Below are positions 43,369 through 53,500 of a DNA stretch of 64,000 nucleotides, one piece after another (positions within the stretch are counted from its first letter, which is position 1; every line of letters begins with the position of its first letter). Under the pieces are notes generated by a model, which searched no databases, was not told the DNA's origin, and was given only the letters and a program-made list of their open reading frames with translations. The position numbers were made by a program, and so were the translations under genes. The stretch spans positions 27,070-91,069 of the forward strand of contig NZ_SSOB01000032.1 of assembly GCF_004801405.1 (NCBI RefSeq), in the 5' to 3' direction. This DNA is from Cohnella fermenti. GTDB lineage: Bacteria; Bacillota; Bacilli; Paenibacillales; Paenibacillaceae.

Positions 43369-43660
43369 GAGGAACGGCATCTGATGAAAGATAATAAATC
43401 GTTAGAAAGAATAATATGTGAGCGTTCAGGGAGATAAAACCGCGATGAGAGGAGGTAAGGAGAAACTGTCGAATCTGGTCTTGGCTGATGGAAGCCCTGC
43501 AGATTGTGGGGAGTAGTGGTTGGACCCGTAATACTCGTATGGAAGCGACCCTCCAATAAGGAAATGAGGGGAGCAGCAGAATAGGAGTTAGTGGGGGCTA
43601 TCCGATCGACGCACTTTCTCCCGCATCGGACTCGTCAAATTATCAGTGCGATCTCACAGA
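43369..43660 (-). pseudogene. Remnant of a fourth recA-like recombinase start and right end
   Basis: Bases 43369-43545 match, with gaps, the N-terminal coding part of the recA-like genes (CGAGGAACGGCATCTG, AACCGCGATGAGAGG, and the CCACAATCT region before the ATG). Bases to about 43660 match the right-end repeat (CTTTCTCCCGC). It is frameshifted and truncated. It shows at least one more insertion event in the past. Confidence 0.65.
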
Positions 43661-43756
43661 CAAGAATAAGCCGGAATAAAGGATTCTGATCAAATATGTC
43701 GAATTATGAAAAATAACGTACCATGTTAAATTTTACTAAATGGGCGAGTGGAAAAT

Positions 43757-45049
43757 ATGAACGAGTACTACGTAATTTGCAGGAGTTGTGTTGACGATCT
43801 AATTGAAGTCATTAACAGGCTAAATATAAAAGTAAGTATTAATAGAAGACCACGGACCATAAGAGAAAGGAAAGAAAAAACAAAGTATAACTGTTTACTG
43901 TGTAATTTAAAACTTGATGCTTACGTTGAGTATTATCCTGAAGAGTATTTTGAAGAGAAGATAATACCCATCTTCATGTTAATTGGAGGCGAACTTTCAA
44001 AAAAAATTCATGGGTGTTTTAAATGTGTCGGAGCGCAACTTGATTATGATGTTTATCGTTGGAATAAAGATGAAGAAGACCCAAGTAATTTTATTGAAAA
44101 CAACGCAGGACAAACTGTTGAAAGTTTTTTGTGGGAAGAAGGAATAGACGAGAAGTTCCATAAGCTACTACTTGAACATCTACGATGTCAAACTTGCCAC
44201 TACGGTGAAGAACCAATTGATTACTCCCATAATCCGGATGGAGGTACTTTTGAATCCTATGATCAAGTTTATGATGAACATGAAACAATTTCGGTATTTG
44301 GATTAGATGACTTTGACTTTATTGAGTTTTCTCAGTTTGCCCAAAAATATAATATTGATCTTAGTTGGCTGGAACTCCATGAGTTTAAACAGCATCTTTT
44401 GAAATATCCTCTTCTGGCATATAAGCATGAAACGGGGAAAAAAGTATATGATCTTCTGCAAAAACATTATGAAAAGAGAGACTATATAGAATTAAGAAGT
44501 GGGACTCAACTTTTTAGAGGAAGGGCACGAAAAAAAGATAGGAAACATGTGTTTGGAGAAGAGGAAATCTGGAATCCACCTGAGGGATTGCCTCAGCACG
44601 GACGTTATAATGCTGTTGGCGTATCCGTTTTATATCTGAGTAATCGAATGAAAGCCATCCCGTATGAAATTCATCCGTTAAACGATGAAAATATTGACAT
44701 TGCTCTTTTTAAAACGAGAAAAAAATTGAAGTTGTTTAACATCGGGTTGTTTGATCACAGTTTCCAGGGTTTTTTTAATGAGATAAACGAAGAGAGTAAG
44801 CCCTTGAAAAAGGTTTATCTACTAACCAATTATATTGGTAATTGTTGTGCTGAAATTGGATTTCATGGTGTGGCTTATCAAGGTGTAAGCGATAGAAAAT
44901 ATACAAACTATGCATTGTTTAATTTTGATAAAAACAATGAAATACGAATTGTTGAGGTTGTCAGTTTTGAAGTGGAAATTATATATAATCTGAAGACAGA
45001 AGCTAAAAGTACAAAACATAAAGGGAATGAAGATTCCTTTCAGTTCTAG
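43757..45049 (+). CDS. RES-domain protein with N-terminal zinc-ribbon-like region
   Basis: 430 residues from the ATG at 43757 (GTG at 43748 is in frame). The N-terminal half has four CxxC pairs (ICRSC, NCLLC, GCFKC, RCQTC), as in HEPN/RES N-terminal domains, and acidic segments. The C-terminal half is a RES domain: LFRGRAR near 250, HGRYNAVGVSVLYLS near 281, the Glu in IPYEI and IGFHGVAYQGVSD near 370, then NYALFN. RES toxins degrade NAD+ (or ADP-ribosylate targets). It lies 41 bp before an OLD-family nuclease gene, which suggests a shared defense operon. Confidence 0.75.
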   Translation: MNEYYVICRSCVDDLIEVINRLNIKVSINRRPRTIRERKEKTKYNCLLCNLKLDAYVEYYPEEYFEEKIIPIFMLIGGELSKKIHGCFKCVGAQLDYDVYRWNKDEEDPSNFIENNAGQTVESFLWEEGIDEKFHKLLLEHLRCQTCHYGEEPIDYSHNPDGGTFESYDQVYDEHETISVFGLDDFDFIEFSQFAQKYNIDLSWLELHEFKQHLLKYPLLAYKHETGKKVYDLLQKHYEKRDYIELRSGTQLFRGRARKKDRKHVFGEEEIWNPPEGLPQHGRYNAVGVSVLYLSNRMKAIPYEIHPLNDENIDIALFKTRKKLKLFNIGLFDHSFQGFFNEINEESKPLKKVYLLTNYIGNCCAEIGFHGVAYQGVSDRKYTNYALFNFDKNNEIRIVEVVSFEVEIIYNLKTEAKSTKHKGNEDSFQF

Positions 45050-45090
45050 CACGTATATCAAATTTCAAAGGCTAAGAAAGAGGTGGGGTA

Positions 45091-47082
45091 ATGTATATAT
45101 CTGAGCTAAAAGTGGCTGGGTATAAAAATGCGAAGGAAACCTCACAAATAAAATTTAACAAAGGACTTAATGTTTTAGTCGGTGAGAATGGATCAGGGAA
45201 AACCACTATAATAAATGCATTGAGGTTAATTCTCAAAGAAAATGAGTTTTCATATATGAACATATCGGAGGATGACTTCTTTATATCGCTTGATAAACAA
45301 GTTTCTTCTGAAAATATTAAAATTGATATCACCTTTGATTCATTAACTCCAGATGAAGAAGTAACCTTCTTATCATGGTGTGATGCTGAGTTCAAAGCAC
45401 AACTCCATTTAGAAGTAAATGCCAATCCCAACCGGAAAGGCTACTATAAAAAAGAAGTTTGGGGAGGACAATCAAAAGCAAGTATTTTCGAAGAAGAAAC
45501 CTTCGAGTGTATTGATTGCATTTATTTGCCACCATTAAGAGATGCTGAAGAGAAATTAGTGAACGGGAAAAAATCTCGTCTTGCTCAGCTTCTAAAAAAG
45601 CAATATGGTGATAATAAAGAGAAACTTGTCGATAGCGTCAAAGGTTTTAACGACATAATCACCAGTAATGCTGATGGGAACTATAATGAAATAGAAGCAG
45701 CTAAAAAGAACATAAACACAAAATTAGTGGAAACCTTGGGAAGTCATCTTGGACAAAGTGTCAATTTACAGTTTGCAGAGACAACCTTTAATAAAGTGGT
45801 TGAAAGTATTAAAATGGTGTTTTTTCCTCTTAGCGGAGAGACGGATCCCAATAAGTTCAGAGATATTGCAACAAATAGTCTAGGCTACAACAACCTTTTA
45901 TATATCGCTACAGTATTCGCCGAACTTGAGTTGCTAAAAGACAATAACCTGGTGACGGTATTACTGATTGAGGAGCCTGAAGCTCATTTACATCCTCAAT
46001 TGCAAGTAAAATTCATTAAGTACCTAAAACAGTTAACAGATATGTTGCATAATACTCAAGTGGTCATTACGACACATTCCCCTGTTTTAGCCTCATCAAT
46101 AAGTATAGACAACTTAATTCATATCGTGCAAAAGGATGAGAGGTTTGTTGCAACTGCTTTGAAAGATATCAATATGAGCAACAGTAAAGGGTATTTAAAT
46201 CGATGGTTAGATGTTACAAAATCAACGTTACTTTTTTCAAAAGGAATCATTTTAGTAGAAGGTATCAGTGAAGCTATGTTAATTCCTGTGCTAGCGCAAA
46301 TAACGCTGGCAAAATATAATATTTCAGTAAGTGAAACTTCAAAAAAACCATTGCCGAGTTCCTTGGAAGAGGCGGGGGTCTCAGTTATAAATATAAATGG
46401 CATTAATTTTAAACATTTTTTGAAGTTGTTCTCCGATTGTGATAATAGTTCGGGAGATGAAAAATTACCAATCCGTTGTTCTGGTATTACTGATAATGAT
46501 CCGGGGAAAACGGAAATTCCTTTATTCGATCAAGATGGAATGCCAATTTTGAGTGATGATGGAGAGCCCCAAAAAAAGTTTATCGAGACATACCCACTTC
46601 CCAGTAATCCTTCAAAAGGAAACAATAGCGCCCTTGCATTAATTGAAGATGTTAACAAAAGCAAGTGGGCACGATTATTTCATTCACCATTAAAAACTTT
46701 TGAATATGATCTTGCTATGGAAAAAAACACAAAATTAATGGCGCAAACGCTTAAAATTTTGTGGCCTATTGAAAATGGAAAGGTAAGTAAAGATTGCGAA
46801 AAAATTATTGAGTACGATAATAAGTACGTTGATGAGAATCTTCTGAGTGAAGATGCAAAGTTTATTATTGAGCATATTGACGATGAGAATGTAGGTAAAG
46901 GAACTTATGCTCAACAATTTGCAGAAATAATCGAAACTCAAATCAATAATGAACTTTTTAAAATTGCTTCAGATAAATCTAATTCGACGGCAATATTGCA
47001 AAATATCAACAAGCTGATAAATGTCCCAAAATATATTGAGGATGCAGTAATTTGGTCTTGTGGTGGTGACTTACATGACTAA
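45091..47082 (+). CDS. OLD-family ATP-dependent endonuclease (GajA-like)
   Basis: 663 residues, GAGGTGGGG before the ATG. The ABC-type ATPase has Walker A VGENGSGKTT (about 31-40), Walker B LLIEEPEAHLHPQ and the switch His in VITTHSPVLAS. The C-terminal Toprim domain has IILVEGISEAMLIP (about 387) and TDNDPG (about 466). In Gabija the matching GajA nuclease nicks DNA when nucleotides fall. It overlaps the helicase gene by 8 bp. Confidence 0.88.
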   Translation: MYISELKVAGYKNAKETSQIKFNKGLNVLVGENGSGKTTIINALRLILKENEFSYMNISEDDFFISLDKQVSSENIKIDITFDSLTPDEEVTFLSWCDAEFKAQLHLEVNANPNRKGYYKKEVWGGQSKASIFEEETFECIDCIYLPPLRDAEEKLVNGKKSRLAQLLKKQYGDNKEKLVDSVKGFNDIITSNADGNYNEIEAAKKNINTKLVETLGSHLGQSVNLQFAETTFNKVVESIKMVFFPLSGETDPNKFRDIATNSLGYNNLLYIATVFAELELLKDNNLVTVLLIEEPEAHLHPQLQVKFIKYLKQLTDMLHNTQVVITTHSPVLASSISIDNLIHIVQKDERFVATALKDINMSNSKGYLNRWLDVTKSTLLFSKGIILVEGISEAMLIPVLAQITLAKYNISVSETSKKPLPSSLEEAGVSVININGINFKHFLKLFSDCDNSSGDEKLPIRCSGITDNDPGKTEIPLFDQDGMPILSDDGEPQKKFIETYPLPSNPSKGNNSALALIEDVNKSKWARLFHSPLKTFEYDLAMEKNTKLMAQTLKILWPIENGKVSKDCEKIIEYDNKYVDENLLSEDAKFIIEHIDDENVGKGTYAQQFAEIIETQINNELFKIASDKSNSTAILQNINKLINVPKYIEDAVIWSCGGDLHD

Positions 47083-49066
47083 AGAAGAAATGCAAGAGGT
47101 ACTGTCAAAGGTTTTATGCAGGAAAGACCACCCTCTTCATTGCGACAGTTGTTCTCATAATCCAAACAAGATATCATCGTCACAGGAAGATCGGTTTATT
47201 TGCCGCATTTCAGAAAAGACGGAACAGCAGTTGCAATATATATTTTCCTCAATTAAGCAGAACATTTTTTTAGAGGCATGCGCTGGAAGTGGGAAAACCG
47301 AAGTTGTTGGGATGAAGATGTCATATGAAATTAGTAAATGGACAGATAGAAACAACGGAATAGCTGTACTAACGTTCACTAATGAAGCTACAGAAACAAT
47401 AAAAAATCGCGTTGAGCAATTTTCTAAACTATCCTCATTACACCCTCACAATATTGGGACACTAACAGGATTTCTTCATGGATTTATTGCTCAAAAATTC
47501 GGCTACAAATTTTTTGGTAATAATGGGAGGAATGGAGACTTTTCTTATCGGTTGATTGATAAAATGATGGATACTTTTAAAAATCATTGGCTCGAGAATT
47601 ATAAGTCAAAAATTCCATATGTCTATGGAGCTGGAAAACAAGAAAGTATTTACGCAAATCAAATTTATTATGATTATCAGAAAAAAGATTACTATATACA
47701 ATTCTCCGAGAATTACAAATTAACTATTACTGAGTACTATAACTCAAAAAACTTCCAGAAATTTGTTCAAGATACTCGAAATAAATATAATAATAACGAG
47801 CTATATAAAATTGAATACGTAAAGAAACAACTCATTAGTGACAAAGTTAAATTTTTAAAAGATGGATTTGCAAATTTTGAAGATATGAATAACATTGCTT
47901 TCAAGGCTTTGCAAGAAAATATAAAAGTAGCTTCAATCATATCCAAGAGGTTTCCCATCATTATAGTTGATGAGTGTCAGGACTTATCATGGATCGAAAT
48001 TCAAATCCTTAAGAAATTAAAAGATGCTGGAAGCACACTTCATTTTATTGGTGATTTAAATCAAGCCATCTACGATTTTAAGAATGCCAACCCAACATAT
48101 ACAAAGGAGTTCCTGTCTAACTTTATTTGTTATAAATTAACTGATAATTTTAGAAGCTGTCAACCGATTGTTGATGTATCAAATCGTATATCTTCTATTA
48201 CAACAACAATAGCAGGAAGAACCAATAATAAATTAAGTGACAATAGTGTTTGTTACTACGAATATGATGACTTACAAGTACTTCAAGAAAAATATTCGTC
48301 ATTCTTAAACCTATTCAATATCCAACCTGAAAGCTCCTCTATTCTGGTGCGTCAACTTTCTTTAAAATCAAATTTACAAGTTCGTTCAGCTCAAAAAAGC
48401 ATTCACTTGATATTAGATGCAATTCAACTTTGGAAAGCGAAGCAACAATCAACTAGAATAATGGCGTTAGAGCTTGCAGGAAAGCAATTGCAAAAATGGT
48501 TAGGTGGATCTAAAAATAAAGATAATTATTTTTGTCCAATTGATATTAAATCTGCATTCAGATGGCGGATTTTTATCAAGGATTTCCTTGAAGCCTGTTG
48601 CTCAAACTCTTTTATAAATAATTTTGAAAATAAAAAATATGGTGAGTGGTATAAAACAGCAAGGGAACAACTCCCTTCTATCTTGCTGAATACATATAAA
48701 AGTTTAAAAGAATATGATGAAAATCCGCGTGATTTTAATAGTTTTCCTATTTTACGTACACCTTCAGGTACAACAGAAAGTGCCATCGACGCGATATCAA
48801 TGTTTGAGCCTCCTACGTCAATAAGAATTAATACGATCCACTCTGCTAAAGGTTGTGGTTTTGAAAGTGTAATGGTCGTTTCGAGTAAAGATCAGAAGAG
48901 TATCGGTGGGCATTGGAAACAGTGGATAGAAGTGGAGGGCGAATCAAAACGAATAGGATATGTTGCAAGCACTAGAGCTAAATATTCATTAATATGGGCT
49001 GTACCGAAACTAAATGCAAAAGACAGAAAGCAATTAGAGACTTATGGATTTAAAAGAATTGAATAG
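47075..49066 (+). CDS. UvrD/Rep-type helicase (GajB-like)
   Basis: 663 residues from the ATG at 47075 (GTG codons at 47060-47066 are alternatives). The N-terminal Cys/His cluster (CRKDHPLHCDSCSHN) could bind zinc and is unusual. SF1 motifs are complete: ACAGSGKTEV, LTFTNEATETIKNRV, IIVDECQDLSWIE, GDLNQAIYDF, LTDNFRS, TIHSAKGCGFESV and YVASTRAKYSLIW. It is the partner of the OLD nuclease; GajA/GajB pairs form Gabija complexes. Confidence 0.87.
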   Translation: MTKEEMQEVLSKVLCRKDHPLHCDSCSHNPNKISSSQEDRFICRISEKTEQQLQYIFSSIKQNIFLEACAGSGKTEVVGMKMSYEISKWTDRNNGIAVLTFTNEATETIKNRVEQFSKLSSLHPHNIGTLTGFLHGFIAQKFGYKFFGNNGRNGDFSYRLIDKMMDTFKNHWLENYKSKIPYVYGAGKQESIYANQIYYDYQKKDYYIQFSENYKLTITEYYNSKNFQKFVQDTRNKYNNNELYKIEYVKKQLISDKVKFLKDGFANFEDMNNIAFKALQENIKVASIISKRFPIIIVDECQDLSWIEIQILKKLKDAGSTLHFIGDLNQAIYDFKNANPTYTKEFLSNFICYKLTDNFRSCQPIVDVSNRISSITTTIAGRTNNKLSDNSVCYYEYDDLQVLQEKYSSFLNLFNIQPESSSILVRQLSLKSNLQVRSAQKSIHLILDAIQLWKAKQQSTRIMALELAGKQLQKWLGGSKNKDNYFCPIDIKSAFRWRIFIKDFLEACCSNSFINNFENKKYGEWYKTAREQLPSILLNTYKSLKEYDENPRDFNSFPILRTPSGTTESAIDAISMFEPPTSIRINTIHSAKGCGFESVMVVSSKDQKSIGGHWKQWIEVEGESKRIGYVASTRAKYSLIWAVPKLNAKDRKQLETYGFKRIE

Positions 49067-49546
49067 TTCTATGTATTAGCAGAGATGAGTTTTCGTTATA
49101 TAAGATGCTGGAGAGTTAAAGACATTACGGGGTGAGGAAGCCAAACTTTGCAATGGAACGATTCAATGGAAGGCGCGTTTATTGAATCGCGGTGGAAAAA
49201 ATTCCAGTGTCAATGCTTACGTCATTGATGATTATTAATGCACCGATAAAGTACGTGAACGGCGACATTCCGGCGATAAGCTGCTACGATCATTAGATTA
49301 GACCAATGAGCCTAAAGCGATATTATGAGATACGGACAATGAAATTTGAGGAACCGAGATGAGAGTAAAAATATGTTTTGTTCTTTCGCGTATATTCTAC
49401 ACCCATTGTAGTTCCGGCGACCAGACGAGTAATTGGTCTTCGAAAAGTATGAATTAGAATGAAAAAGGTCAGTTTCATTGAAGGTAACGGTAATTCGGGT
49501 CGTGCAGCATAATGAGAAATAATGTGAAGAAAAGGTGAGTTCAGAC
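49067..49546. other. 480-bp spacer without a recognised gene
   Basis: No convincing frame, terminator or repeat; likely decayed sequence. Confidence 0.3.
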
Positions 49547-49852
49547 GTGGACGTGGCCAAATATCAGTTCAAAGAAGTGAATGGGTTTATTTTGCGATTG
49601 CTTTTGCATCAGGGGTTTGATTACACCAATGACCGAATTGTAGATGCGTATTTGAAAGAACGTCAAATCTCATGTGTGTTGCGAAGTGTGCAAGATCACT
49701 TTTTATATCTTGCGGGTAAAGGCAAGGAATATATAGAAGTAAAGCATATTCAAATAGACGAAAATCAAATGGCGGCAAAACTCACACCGCGCGGTGTTGA
49801 TCTGCTGTACGGTGTTATTGACGACGATCCTGGAATTTCAATCGATCACTGA
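49547..49852 (+). CDS. Small protein of unknown function, winged-helix-like pattern
   Basis: 101 residues from the GTG at 49547, with AAAAGGTGAG upstream (GTG at 49535 is in frame but overlaps this site). The order helix (GFILRLLLHQG), helix, strand-rich end (AAKLTPRGVDLLYGVI) looks like a winged-helix fold. No family is recognised. It is alone between the defense genes and decayed transposon sequence. Confidence 0.5.
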   Translation: MDVAKYQFKEVNGFILRLLLHQGFDYTNDRIVDAYLKERQISCVLRSVQDHFLYLAGKGKEYIEVKHIQIDENQMAAKLTPRGVDLLYGVIDDDPGISIDH

Positions 49853-50047
49853 TTTTTTCTCTGATCTCTTTCCAAACAATTAGTCTGATCATTTGCAAAT
49901 AGTGGACAACAGAGACTGATACCTTCCTCCTGGGTATCGGCTTTTTTGTGTTGAAGGTCCCGTTACGAGTTTAGGAGAACTAATCCGTTGTTCATCCGGT
50001 CGCCGCGGCACATGTTCGGCAAGAAATCGGTCGTTTGAGAAAATCGA

Positions 50048-50196
50048 TTGACGCCAACTGAAAAGCAGGTGCTGGATCTTCTACTTCAGAGCTGTACAAG
50101 AAGAGAGATTGCGGAGAAGTTAAATATATGGCTCCAAATACGGTGGAATTCCATCTGTGAGGGCTGATCAAAAAAATAGGAGAGTCTGTAAAATAG
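50048..50196 (+). pseudogene. Fragment of a LuxR-type helix-turn-helix gene
   Basis: Reading with one frameshift near 50130 gives LTPTEKQVLDLLLQSCTRRE, IAEKLNMAPNTVEFHL and GLIKKIGESVK, the usual LuxR DNA-binding domain, with a stop inside. Nothing of the N-terminal part is recognisable. Confidence 0.55.
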
Positions 50197-50368
50197 ATTG
50201 TGTAAACTCCCCAAACCATTACAATGGAATGAGATGAAAGGTTGGGGAGCACACATGGGATTATGGACGGAAGAGCAACTGCGTGCGTTTATTAAGGAGA
50301 ATCAATTGGTGCTGTTGCCACTCGAATTGTCCATGTTACAGGCAGTTCGCAGTAGAGAAAGGCGATAG
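50197..50368 (+). pseudogene. Truncated IS256-family transposase start
   Basis: A terminal-repeat-like AGATTGTGTAAACTCCCC leads to an ATG at 50255 with the N-terminal pattern MGLWTEEQLRAFIKENQLV seen in IS256-type transposases. It then diverges and stops at 50368. Confidence 0.5.
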
Positions 50369-50406
50369 CAAGCTTGTCTTGATCCTTGAACTGTAATGCC
50401 TTCTTA

Positions 50407-50489
50407 TCACTTAGGAATCCAACTTCGATGAGCCTTCTATGGCAGCGCCTAGCGCGATTCATGCTGGTAGCACTCGGCGAGCCGGACTT
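50407..50489 (-). repeat. Conserved tail downstream of recB-like copy 3
   Basis: Homologous to 40356-40445; the inverted repeat is degraded here. Confidence 0.5.
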
Positions 50490-50527
50490 GAACAGTTCGC
50501 TCCGGCACTCTAGCGTCTATTCATTTA

Positions 50528-53500
50528 TCATTTTCTTCGAGTTTGAGCATGTTCAACTGGACTGTACTTCTGATGCTGCTCTCGCACCTCATTATTAAAA
50601 AGTCGGACATACATCTGGACCATGTCCAAACAGGAATGGCCGAGAATGAGTTGCAAAGAAAACGGATCGCCGCCATTACGAATGTACAATGTGACGCAGT
50701 CCCTTCCGCAGAAGGGGGTAGCGCCTGCCCCTTACGGGGTGCGATAGGTAATCGTTTGAAGTCATCGCCGGATTTTCCCCCGCCTCACACCCGGCGTGCG
50801 ACTTTCGCCGCACCGGGCGTTCCATCTTGCTTCATCGGTATTCGTCTATAAGTTCCGAGTTACTCATGGACAGGGAATTGAATGGGTTCAAGCTTGCAAT
50901 GGCTGCGGTATTTGTTGACCGTATCCACCATTTTGGCCGTGAGACCCAGCTTGGTCATGAGCTGTTCAATCGTCTGGTTTTGGGTGGCATGGATGAGCTT
51001 GTGTACGTCTTTGTGCAGGATGCGCAGGTTACTGTACTTGTCGCTTCCGCCAAGATGTGATGGAAGTACATGATGGCAATGGACATCCATTGCGACAAGG
51101 AACATCCCAATAATTTCGCATTTGCCCGAACGCATGCTGTACCTGCTGATGCGGTTATCCAAGTATTCCACACTTCGCCCGATGATGTTGGCATTCATCA
51201 GCGCGATGATCTCCGTTACAATGTGCCCCTTCAACTTTTGATGGATGAGTCGTCTGCCCGCGGCTGTGAATGGATTAAGCTGCTGATTAAAGCTCTTGTT
51301 GACGGTCATTTTCACATTGGCGAGCGGATACAAATACACCCCGGCGACTTGAAATGTACGATAGCTTGTACGATAGAACTTGGTGTACGTCGGCGGAGGG
51401 TTGGCAGGATGCGCATAGGTGGCGACCGATTTCAGACGATTGTACGTATAGGCACGCAGATCGTAGGCTAAACGTGAGAACGCGGTACTGACATGGGTTG
51501 CCCTGCGAAAATAGTTATGAAGTCCAAGCACAAAGCTGTTGAACAGGATGGCGTTACGGGAGGTTGGAGACAGGCGCAATTGCTGAATGCGTGCCCGGGT
51601 CTCTTTCTTGATCTGTTGCTTTTTCTTATCTGTCACACCCGTGTGCGCCACTCTGTTATTGCCCTTTTTCGCCGCGCGTATCGTGAAACCCAGAAACTCG
51701 GAAGGACGCTTCCGTAGATTCACGATTTGCGATTTTTCCGGAGATATGTCCAGCTTCAGACGGTCTTTCAGATAGAGACGAACGGCATGGAACCACTTCT
51801 GTGCACTTTTGGCATCCGGGCAGAAAATCTTGAAATCATCCGCGTAGCGGACGATGTACCCTTCCTTTAACCCGGATAACCGCAGAGCCGCATACTTATG
51901 ACTGTTCCACTTGTAGGCATGATGGGCTTCGAAGATCTCCCATTGACGGGCTACCCACATGTCCAGGTCGTGCAGGACAATGCCCGAAAGAAGGGGGGAC
52001 AAAATGCCACCCTGAGGAGTCCCTCGGGATGGAATGCCTTCGCCTTCAATTTCTGCCTTCAGCATTTTGCTGATGATGCGCAGCACTTTCTTGTCCCGAA
52101 TGCCCATGTTCCAGCATTGTTTGATCAGCAGGGTATGGTTGACATTATCGAAAAAGCCCTTAATATCAATATCGACCACGTAATGCATACGGACGATGTT
52201 GACCAGATATTGCGCCCTTGCCATAGCGTGATGGGTAGAACGCAACGGTCTGAATCCATAGCTGTGCATGTAGAAGTGAGCTTCTGCGATCGGTTCCAAT
52301 ACCTGCTTGCAGCATTGCTGGATGAGGCGATCGACCATACAAGGAATGCCGAGCGGCCTCCATTTGCCATTGTCTTTTTCGATGAAAGTCCGTCGAACCT
52401 TTTTGGGCCTGTACAGCTTTAGCGTGTGCTGGACGAGGGCGACCAGTTCGTCGTCCGTCAGCTTTTTCATGTCCGTGATCGTTTTGCCGTCCGTACCTGG
52501 CGTTTGAGAACCTTCATTGGATTTAATCGTGCGAAAGGCAAGCAGAATGTTCTGACGGGAAGTGATGATGTCATATAAATGCGTGAAAGTTTCCCGGGTT
52601 GCCGCTCTTTCGTGCAAATCTGTAAAGGTACTCGTCATGCCGTAATAATCCCAATGTCGCAGAGCTTGCACGGTGGCATCCCTCCTTTGAAGAGGCGATG
52701 TTCCCACGTTCCTAACGGATCGGTGCCATTCACTTCGGGAAATAGACTGCAGATGAAGCAAGACTAAAGGCTATTCCTCCGCTTCCATTACAGAAGCTTC
52801 ATCGGTCTTGCCTTCGCTCTCACAAGGATAAATGCATTTCGGCGATTCGCCTTATAGCAACCGTCTGGGATGGCAGTCCGTGAGACGACGTTCCTTGCTT
52901 TCCTTGTTCCCTCTACCCTAGCTATCCGTGCTGCCCTTAGGTGCCTCCTTTGAGCCTGTGAGCGGGATACCGCCATTGTTCGGTATAGCGTATTTCCTAC
53001 AAAAAATTTGTACTTTACGCCACTCACCTCAACTTGGGTTGAGCGATACGTTTCCGTATCGTAATGGTCTAGACCCGTACTTTCAGAGATTTGTCAGACC
53101 GTTTAGGGTCATGCTCACCATAGGCAGCTTTTCAGCCGTCCGGCCTATCCGTCGGCATACCTGCTCTTGCGAGTGGCTCCAGCCTTCGTTCAGCCGACTT
53201 CGCCTAGCTTCATACCCCTGATCTCTGCCGAGACGAGACGCATGTAGGAGTCTCAACGGGATGGTTTCGAGCAACATGGAGCCGTCATTCCCATCCTCGA
53301 ATAGAGAGTTGGGTTCAGTGAACCCCCGCTTTTCCCGCGGTCAGGCGGTTATAGCAGAACAAGTCGCACTTTTTGCCATCGTATGTCGGAAGGTATGTGG
53401 AGAAACCCGCAAGCCTGTGATTTTCGCGATCAGGCCGTAGTCATGGATTCGATCCTGCAAAGATCGAATTTGCAGCGGCTGATTATCAATCGATACAAAT

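Larger units (their letters stand above)
50689..53369 (-). mobile_element. Group II intron inserted in recB-like copy 3
   Basis: 2681 bp. On the minus strand it begins GTGCGACTTG (the GUGYG 5' consensus) at 53369 and ends CACAT at 50689. Comparison with the uninterrupted copies fixes both ends. It holds a reverse transcriptase gene, a domain V hairpin at about 50788-50820, a domain VI with a bulged A, and then an extra ~50 nt. The ~700 bp between 53369 and the reverse transcriptase start are the structured domains I-III. Confidence 0.9.

Noticed and set aside
50543..50851. Plus-strand 102-codon frame
   Set aside because: It is antisense to the recombinase exon and the intron domain V.
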